Positions 58,203-64,000 of a DNA stretch of 64,000 nucleotides are shown one piece after another. Position 1 is the first letter of the stretch; each line of letters begins with the position of its first letter. Below the pieces are notes generated by a model. That model did no database searches. It worked only from the letters and a program-made list of their open reading frames with translations, and was not told the origin of the DNA. The stretch is from the NCBI GenBank assembly GCA_965644295.1, contig CBFFRP010000204.1:1-64000 (forward strand), written 5' to 3'. Source of the DNA: Paraphysomonas bandaiensis (taxonomy: Eukaryota > Chrysophyceae). Position numbers and translations under genes: made by a program.

Positions 58203-58416
58203 CAGGGCCTGGTAACTATTAATGGTAATGGGCCATTTAAGTACAAATAAGTAATTTAGGGAGCACAACACTATCTATTATATGAGTGGTGCTATCTACA
58301 TTAAGTTAGTAGGTATTAATGGCCATTATAATTGCCGGGACACTTTTCATTAATGCCATTATAATTGCCGGGAACTGGACTACCATTAATGGGCCATTAA
58401 TGGTTACCAGGCCCTG
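58203..58416 (+). repeat. hAT-type MITE, 214 bp, with 8-bp target duplication
   Basis: Terminal inverted repeats CAGGGCCTGGTAAC... and ...GTTACCAGGCCCTG extend about 27 bp. The flanks are ATCGATAG (58195-58202) and ATCTATAG (58417-58424), 8 bp with one difference. The empty site is visible in inverted orientation near 11650, where the flanking sequence continues without the insert. No coding capacity. Confidence 0.85.
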
Positions 58417-58479
58417 ATCTATAGTGCATTGCAATTTTCCCAAAGCATACACAACCAGTAGACATATAATATCATTCAT

Positions 58480-58675
58480 TTTTCTTAATGCTAATCAGGA
58501 AACACGCATTTCTTATTACAGCAAGCAAGCTACTAGTAGCTATACAATCTAATATTAAGTTTTCAACATCATGAGGATAAGCTACAATTTCTTTCGCCCT
58601 CGTTTCAAAAGTTTGTGCCCGGGACGATATAGCCTCCTTATTGCCCGTGGTTAAATATAACTATTCACCAAACTT
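58480..58675 (+). repeat. Family-B repeat end module
   Basis: Same orientation and sequence as 63275-63510 (TATACAATCTAATATTAA, GGATAAGCTACAATTT, GGGACGATATAGCCTCCTTA) with a short internal deletion. Inverse of 10896-11040. Confidence 0.75.
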
Positions 58676-58804
58676 CGATTATTGTGTTCCCTATAGCCTA
58701 TAGCCCTTCTAAAGACCATCCGGAAATGTCAAACATTGCTCCATATTAAACAAATCAGTTAATATTCAAAGCCCAAACGAGAGCATTAAATAAGTTAGCC
58801 ACCT

Positions 58805-61159
58805 TTAATTAAAACTCAACACTCTTGAAAAATGACCTAAAATGTCAATGGGAGTGCTTGGGGGTATACTTAGTTTACTACAGTTTACATTGACTATCCA
58901 CATATATGTGATGAAAAAAAACATATAAGCGTAGTATTTTGCAACAGTAAGGGAAACATATACTTGTACTACACCATCACCACTGAATGAAATTACGAAA
59001 ATATTCTCGGTTAAATTGTTGGTCCCACTGTACTCTATTTCAAGCCGGCTCCCATTTACCTACATACAAAAATCAAGCCACATGAAATCATTACAATATT
59101 CTCACCACTAATGAGGTTATACTTTCCCTTTCCTTCTCCAGATCTATCCAAGCCTTTACTGGATCCACCCCTATGTCTGCCCTCAACACCTGAAACACAC
59201 TAAATAAAAAGCATACTAGTTCGTAAAGTACATATTCATCCGCCGTAAACTTCTATATCTGCAAGAGTAATATATCCTAAACATAAATATAGAGGTGCCT
59301 TACTGCACCTATGCGAAAATCTCTAGACTTAGGGGAGCTTTTATGAAACCAGTCACTAGCCTCCCCTTCATTTTTGCAACCCGGCGGCTTCATTGGTGCT
59401 GCTGGAGTTGTCGAAGGACGAGACGTTGGTTGTTGAGGATGAGATTTCTGTGAAGACGGGGAGAACAGTGCGTGATCTACTGTAGGCTGCTGAAACACTT
59501 TTCTGGAAGGGGTTGAGTCAAAGTACGGATCCTGGTAGTGTAACTCCAACACATTGGACTGTTTCTTACCACTGACAGAACCTTCAGCACTGTGCACTTG
59601 TTTTTCTATGTGCCGAACGCTCGGATTGGATCTTTTAACACCATCAGCATTACTTAACGGCGATATTCCACACCTGACAGAAGGCAGATACATGAATAAG
59701 TACAGCAACTTAGAACCACTAACACATAATACACAAGATGATAATGTCACCTACCTGACAGCATCTTCAGGCTTCATTTTACCATTCTGTTCTAACGCTG
59801 CTTGAATTACGAATAGGATATCTTGGCACTTTTTTATTTTCTCATCCAAATTACTGTAGCTCGATGTTGTGGCACTGGTGTTGGCAGTGTGGGGTCGTGT
59901 GGATTGATGGGCAGACAGCGGAGGCAAGCTATCGTTGTCAGAAGATGCCAAAGTTTTAGTCTGAAGAAATTTTCGAAGGATATTTTTTTCCCTCCTTTCT
60001 AGCACCTGTAATCTCTGAATATCAACAAGAACCCAACCGATTGTGTCGTGCGGCTGCACTACTTGCTCACAGGGAGCCTTTTCATGTTCACTCTGGCGAT
60101 ACTCGTCATGTACAGACCGTCCCACTCTGGGTTCACGCCTGGTAGAGACATCCTGACATTTCTCAATTTGCTCTCGCTGGAGTTCACTGTCGTCTTGGAA
60201 AGACTCACATTTCCTTGCCAGTCGTGGTTCCTCTTTACTATCATGAAGTGGCCCGACTGTTGGTCCCCATAGTGGCTCCCGGAAATCGGATGATAGGTGG
60301 GTGGCTACACGTTCAACAACTTGGTTTATATTTGGTCGCGCGTGGTAATCTTTGGCCAGCATCCATCTAACACACCTGTCCATACTACCCGAATATATAC
60401 TTGGAAGTGGACCTATATGACATCTTCTAATGGCATCAACAAGTCCAGATAGACTGGAGCCACGAAAGGGAGGCTCCAAAGCACACAATTCATACAGTAG
60501 CACACCCAAAGACCATATATCAGTCTTTTCCGTGTACTGTGCACCGTCAACTAACTCTGGACTGATATATAGTGGTGTTCCAGAAAAAGTTTGAAGCAGC
60601 ACTGTGTCCTCACTCATTTGTCTACTAACTCCCAAATCTGCTACTTTTACAGTGCGACCATCTTGACAAAGCAGAATATTCATGGCTTTAATATCGCCTG
60701 CAGCAAAATTCATAATATATTTTATCGAGTCAGTATATACGTACGATGTACAATGCCCATTCGATGCATGTGCTGCACTCCAAGACATATGCTATGAAAT
60801 ATGTACCATACCGCTTCCTCAGGAAGATACTCATTTGTTGATCTTTTTGACTCAATAAATTTTCCAAGGTCACCACACCCACAATAGTCTAATACGATAT
60901 ACACGGAATTATCTCTAACTTCGACGAAATGACCATAACATTTGATACAATTGGGATGGTTCAGCTGGAGAAGGAGAGACACCTCATTCAGGGCAGATTT
61001 GTGTGATCTTTTCTCAGTTAGTTTATGCTGCTTTAGTACGTACCACTGTTTGTCATATTTGAACTGGGCTTTCCACACAGATCCCGCATTACCACGAAAC
61101 AGTTCTTCCGCTAGAACGAAATCGTTTAATGAACATGCTCCGAACTTTTCGAGTCCCAT
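58805..61159 (-). CDS. NEK-like serine/threonine protein kinase
   Basis: Model exons 61159-60745, 60697-59755, 59673-59309, 59276-59251, 59189-59106 and 59059-58805, about 695 residues. Kinase motifs are the glycine loop LFRGNAGSV, YVLKQ (Lys), NEVSLLLQLNHPNC (Glu) and GIVHRDIKAMNILL across intron 1. Then come VADLGVSRQMSE (DLG rather than DFG, common in NIMA-related kinases), GTPLYISPELVDG and TDIWSLGVLLYELCALEPPF. The C-terminal half is disordered, then ends in a beta-rich region (NGSRLEIEYSG, IFVISFSGDGVVQ). NEKs act in cell-cycle and ciliary/microtubule control. The last three exons and the 3' end are uncertain. The start is the first ATG; an upstream open extension uses no ATG. Confidence 0.85.
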
Positions 61160-61450
61160 ATTCTGAGAATGATCTATATACGCCACAGCGTCAAATATAT
61201 ACAAACAAGTGAATGAAGTGACAAATACTAGCCGCACTCTCTGTCCTGAGGAGGCGCCTTATCTCAGTCTGCTCTCGTCTCGTGTTCTCATCTGGCTGTA
61301 AATTTCAACTCTTCTTCATGCACTCGTGTAGTCGTTATATACACACATCTACTGCTGTATACCGCGTATAAGAAGAATACTCACTATCTACACCCGACAT
61401 ACCGTATACCATATACAGTATACAGGAACATGTAGCAGGAGCTTGTGCTG
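61160..61450. promoter_or_regulatory. Upstream region of the kinase gene with GTATAC palindromes
   Basis: About 200-270 bp upstream of the kinase start are GTATACCGCGTATA (about 61358) and CATACCGTATACCATATACA with a following GTATAC (about 61398-61424). This is the densest cluster of the motif in the window. Regulatory role is inferred from recurrence. Confidence 0.4.
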
Positions 61451-62639
61451 GATCCACACTATCATGAGCCGAGGTGATGACCCTCACTGCTGCCTGATCT
61501 ATCTATGGTAGAAACTAATAAATAGTAACTAAAGAAGTCAATAGTCCCTGTCATGACTGTTCTTTCCAGTGAGTTTCACCCCTTAGAATAGCGACATATG
61601 GTTTCAGATCCATACCTTAATATATAATATAAGACATACAAGTAGAGACGCCTGAACGATGAGTGTATCGAGTAGAGATACTGACAATTGGTTTGCAGTC
61701 CGGTTGAAACGTAACTAAACAAGCACGAGTGCAATGTCTGTGAATGCAGAAAAGTTCTGTCATTGAGTCATTGGTAGAAGAGAGAAGAGCGAAGAAGAAC
61801 ATACGACAACACCTGATAAATGATGCAGACCTATCCTCAAGTAGACCTGCTCATGGGGAAGTTAAAGCAGATTAGTAATAATAATTCCTGGCTACGTGAC
61901 CAAACCAGTGTGCTACCAAAAAGGGTAACCCTTTTTTAGGTGCACCTCAAGTGGCGTATAAAAACCCTGTTTCTATAATCAAAGACCTACCGGATGCGGT
62001 GACTGATATGGTTTCTACTGCGCAACAAAATTCCGATATCACATACTTAAGTTGATATGTCTAAGTACAGGTTCAGTCATGTGGTCTGTGCTTCCGGTAT
62101 ATGAGAACGTCTGTTCATCACCAAACTTCTATATCAGTGTTGCGCAAAAGTATACATCCTACTACACTTAATATGCTGTTGTTTCTGAAGCTAATCGACA
62201 CTTGTGGCCGGATGCATGCATATTTCAATTAGTTTTGAAGGAATGAATGAATGTGGTGATGATGACTTCGCTGATGATGGCTCAGAGGTTATGTAGAGGA
62301 GAATAATGTTTATCTGAGCTGTAGGTAGTCTTCGCTTGACAGCGTAGTGGGTTTGGTTTATTATGGGATTTTAATGGCTAGTGTTGACAAAGGAATATAC
62401 ACATGTAATTAACTACTGTTTAGTGATACTAATATTGCAATAGTACTGTACTGTACTGTTAGACCGGTTAAAAAAATATTGGAATATTATTGATAGGGCT
62501 CTATCCTCTATCTTAAGATAGTATTGCAATATATCGTTACCTAGCCCGGACATATATTTGTCGGAGACATAATTCAGTAGCGTTATCATATTTTATAGGA
62601 ACCGTGGGACCGTTTTTATAAATGCTTTTCCCATGTGGA
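61451..62639. other. Intergenic spacer
   Basis: No supported gene. A short AATATTGCAATAGTACTGTACTG-like palindromic stretch lies at about 62430-62460; otherwise AT-rich. Confidence 0.4.
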
Positions 62640-63510
62640 TGGCACAACTACAACTGACTTATCCCCATTTTGTCTCAAAAAAAGCTTTTTTTTGACTTGA
62701 TTTTGTCTCAACAGGGCGCTCATATCAGCACCGGGCAAATATAGACATTCAACTTCAATATTCGGTTCAACAGAAGCTCACTTCTATCCTAAGTATGATA
62801 ATGACAGTCGTATGTATGTGATTTCATTGTAGTACACAATTATAGAGAAGCCACAATCATGAGCGAAACACCAAGAGCAGATCATCTAACTCCAAGTTAT
62901 ATTCCATCCTTCGACTGCTGTATAAGATCACAACGATGTCAGTGCAAGTGATCTGTCTTCATATCCAGGACTTCGAAACAACTTCAAGAACATGACAGGA
63001 GAGTTTAAGTACCATATCTGATGCTATATAGGTGGTTAGGAGCAGTGGCACCCGTTCTTTCAGGGTTTGAGCCATATCGTGCTTCTCAGGATGTAGTGTG
63101 TCTCATATCATACACACATCATTCGATCAGGAGCACTTGCAGAGGTAAAGCCTGCAGTATATAAATGTGATAAGGCAATAAGAAGCCTCTCTTCACCTTC
63201 AACTGTTCACGTTTATCATCACACTTCAGTATACATATCATTGATTTGAAACTATATGAGTTCTCATTTGTGTTGTTCTTAATGTTAATCAGGGAACATC
63301 TATTTCTTAATACAGCAAGCATGCTACAAATAGCTATACAATCTAATATTAACTTTTCAACGTCATGAGGATAAGCTACAATTTAACCTAGGGATAAGGA
63401 GTATCGTCCCTTGTCTAAATTTTAAAACTCGGGCTTTACGCCCTCGTTTCAGAATTTTGAGCGCGGGACGATATAGCCTCCTTATTGCCCGTGGTTAAAT
63501 ATAACTATAT
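62640..63510 (+). repeat. Family-B dispersed repeat, longest copy
   Basis: Runs from TTGTCTCAAAAAAAGC at the left to TATAGCCTCCTTATTGCCCG at the right. The left 250 bp match 11036-11525, the middle matches (in reverse) the 88-bp tandem units at 11965-12142, and the right end matches 58480-58675. It shares short stretches with the 3' part of the deleted Copia at 56.7 kb, so it may be a Copia-derived non-autonomous element. No intact coding frame. Confidence 0.7.
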
Positions 63511-64000
63511 AGACCTAATTAAATGCGATGATTATGTATGTGGATTAGCAGTATAGGTACATAATTTACTTCAGTGTAAAATACAAAGTTTGTTGAACAG
63601 TTGTAGTTGACGTATGCGAATAACATTGTAAGCCGCTATAGGTACTGATATTCAAGTTATTATTAATTGTTACTACAATTAGTTCGCCAGTACAACCAAA
63701 ACCCAGTAGTCGTTCAAGTAGAAAATGCTTCCTAATCCTTAAGAATTTGGTCTGTCAAAGGGTCTTGCCATACAGCAAGTTTACAGTCTACAGCAATGCT
63801 TACCAGTTTTCTTATAAATTGCTAATTTATTCTGAACAATGTTTTCTAGTTCGGCCATTTCGCAATCACGTCCATAACGACCCAATGCATTCCGAAAGAC
63901 GATTAATTATATCATTATAAAATCGATAAAAAATGCTTAACTCTTTAACCAGTATTCAGCTACTCTTTTGACATGCTGATAATACAGCAAAGAGCTTATG
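63511..64000. other. Right-edge spacer
   Basis: AT-rich. The only possible coding signal is the tiny spliced frame listed separately at 63732-63858. Confidence 0.4.
63732..63858 (-). CDS. Possible tiny spliced gene or exon, unknown
   Basis: ATG 63858 begins MAELENIVQNKLAIYKKT, followed by a GTAAGC donor at 63803. A 52-bp intron to AG at 63752 would join DQILKD and a stop at 63732. The donor is good and the intron size is typical of this genome. The product would be only 24 residues, however, and upstream exons may lie beyond the window. Very uncertain. Confidence 0.2.

Noticed and set aside
63732-63806. A 16-nt intron at 63788-63803
   Set aside because: The same donor can use a later AG to give an ordinary 52-nt intron, so an ultra-short intron is not needed.

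Overview
This is a nuclear window from a eukaryote. Genes carry many short introns (mostly about 40-120 bp, GT..AG), intergenic spaces are AT-rich, and retrotransposons are abundant. A secreted cupredoxin followed by Ser-Pro-Thr/Pro-Thr tandem repeats, the style of the hAT, Copia and Gypsy remnants, and a secreted GT61-JmjC fusion suggest a stramenopile (oomycete, hyphochytrid or alga-like). That assignment is an inference, not a proof. I saw no prokaryotic genes, rRNA, tRNA or CRISPR.

Layout. 1-7.7 kb is a frameshifted non-LTR retrotransposon (minus strand) running off the left edge. It encodes OTU-like protease, SET domain, APE endonuclease, reverse transcriptase and RNase H. 8.6-17.4 kb is a host gene block: glyoxalase II, a small KIX-like protein, a WD40 protein and a secreted GT61/JmjC fusion. 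This block is interrupted at 10.9-12.5 kb by a repeat with two 344-bp near-identical inverted arms. 18.3-29.1 kb is a transposon nest: a degenerate Copia, a small spliced gene, a Gypsy RT fragment, a 3.7-kb terminal-inverted-repeat element carrying two divergent unknown genes, and a Copia gag-protease fragment with its LTR.

29.4-40.0 kb is gene-dense: a small unknown gene, a membrane-anchored methyltransferase, a WD-repeat/coiled-coil protein (WDCP-like), an isolated pyruvate-phosphate-dikinase N-domain, a myristoylation-motif FHA/RING-CH/FHA protein and Elongator subunit ELP6. 40.4-42.0 kb holds LTR-like repeats and MITE fragments. 42.7-47.3 kb holds an HYOU1/Lhs1-type ER Hsp70 and the cupredoxin. 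48-49 kb has two more LTR-like repeats. 49.7-53.6 kb holds a PAP2 phosphatase and a 13-exon NYN-nuclease/cold-shock protein. 53.8-58.7 kb is a second transposon nest (a hAT with intact 8-bp target duplication, an internally deleted Copia, a MITE). 58.8-61.2 kb is a NEK-like kinase and the rest is mostly repeat or featureless.

There are no operons. Several host genes are arranged head to head, and the short spaces between them are rich in GTATAC palindromes that may be a promoter element. Exon joins below were built by hand from GT..AG sites, frame continuity and family expectations, so they are models without transcript support.
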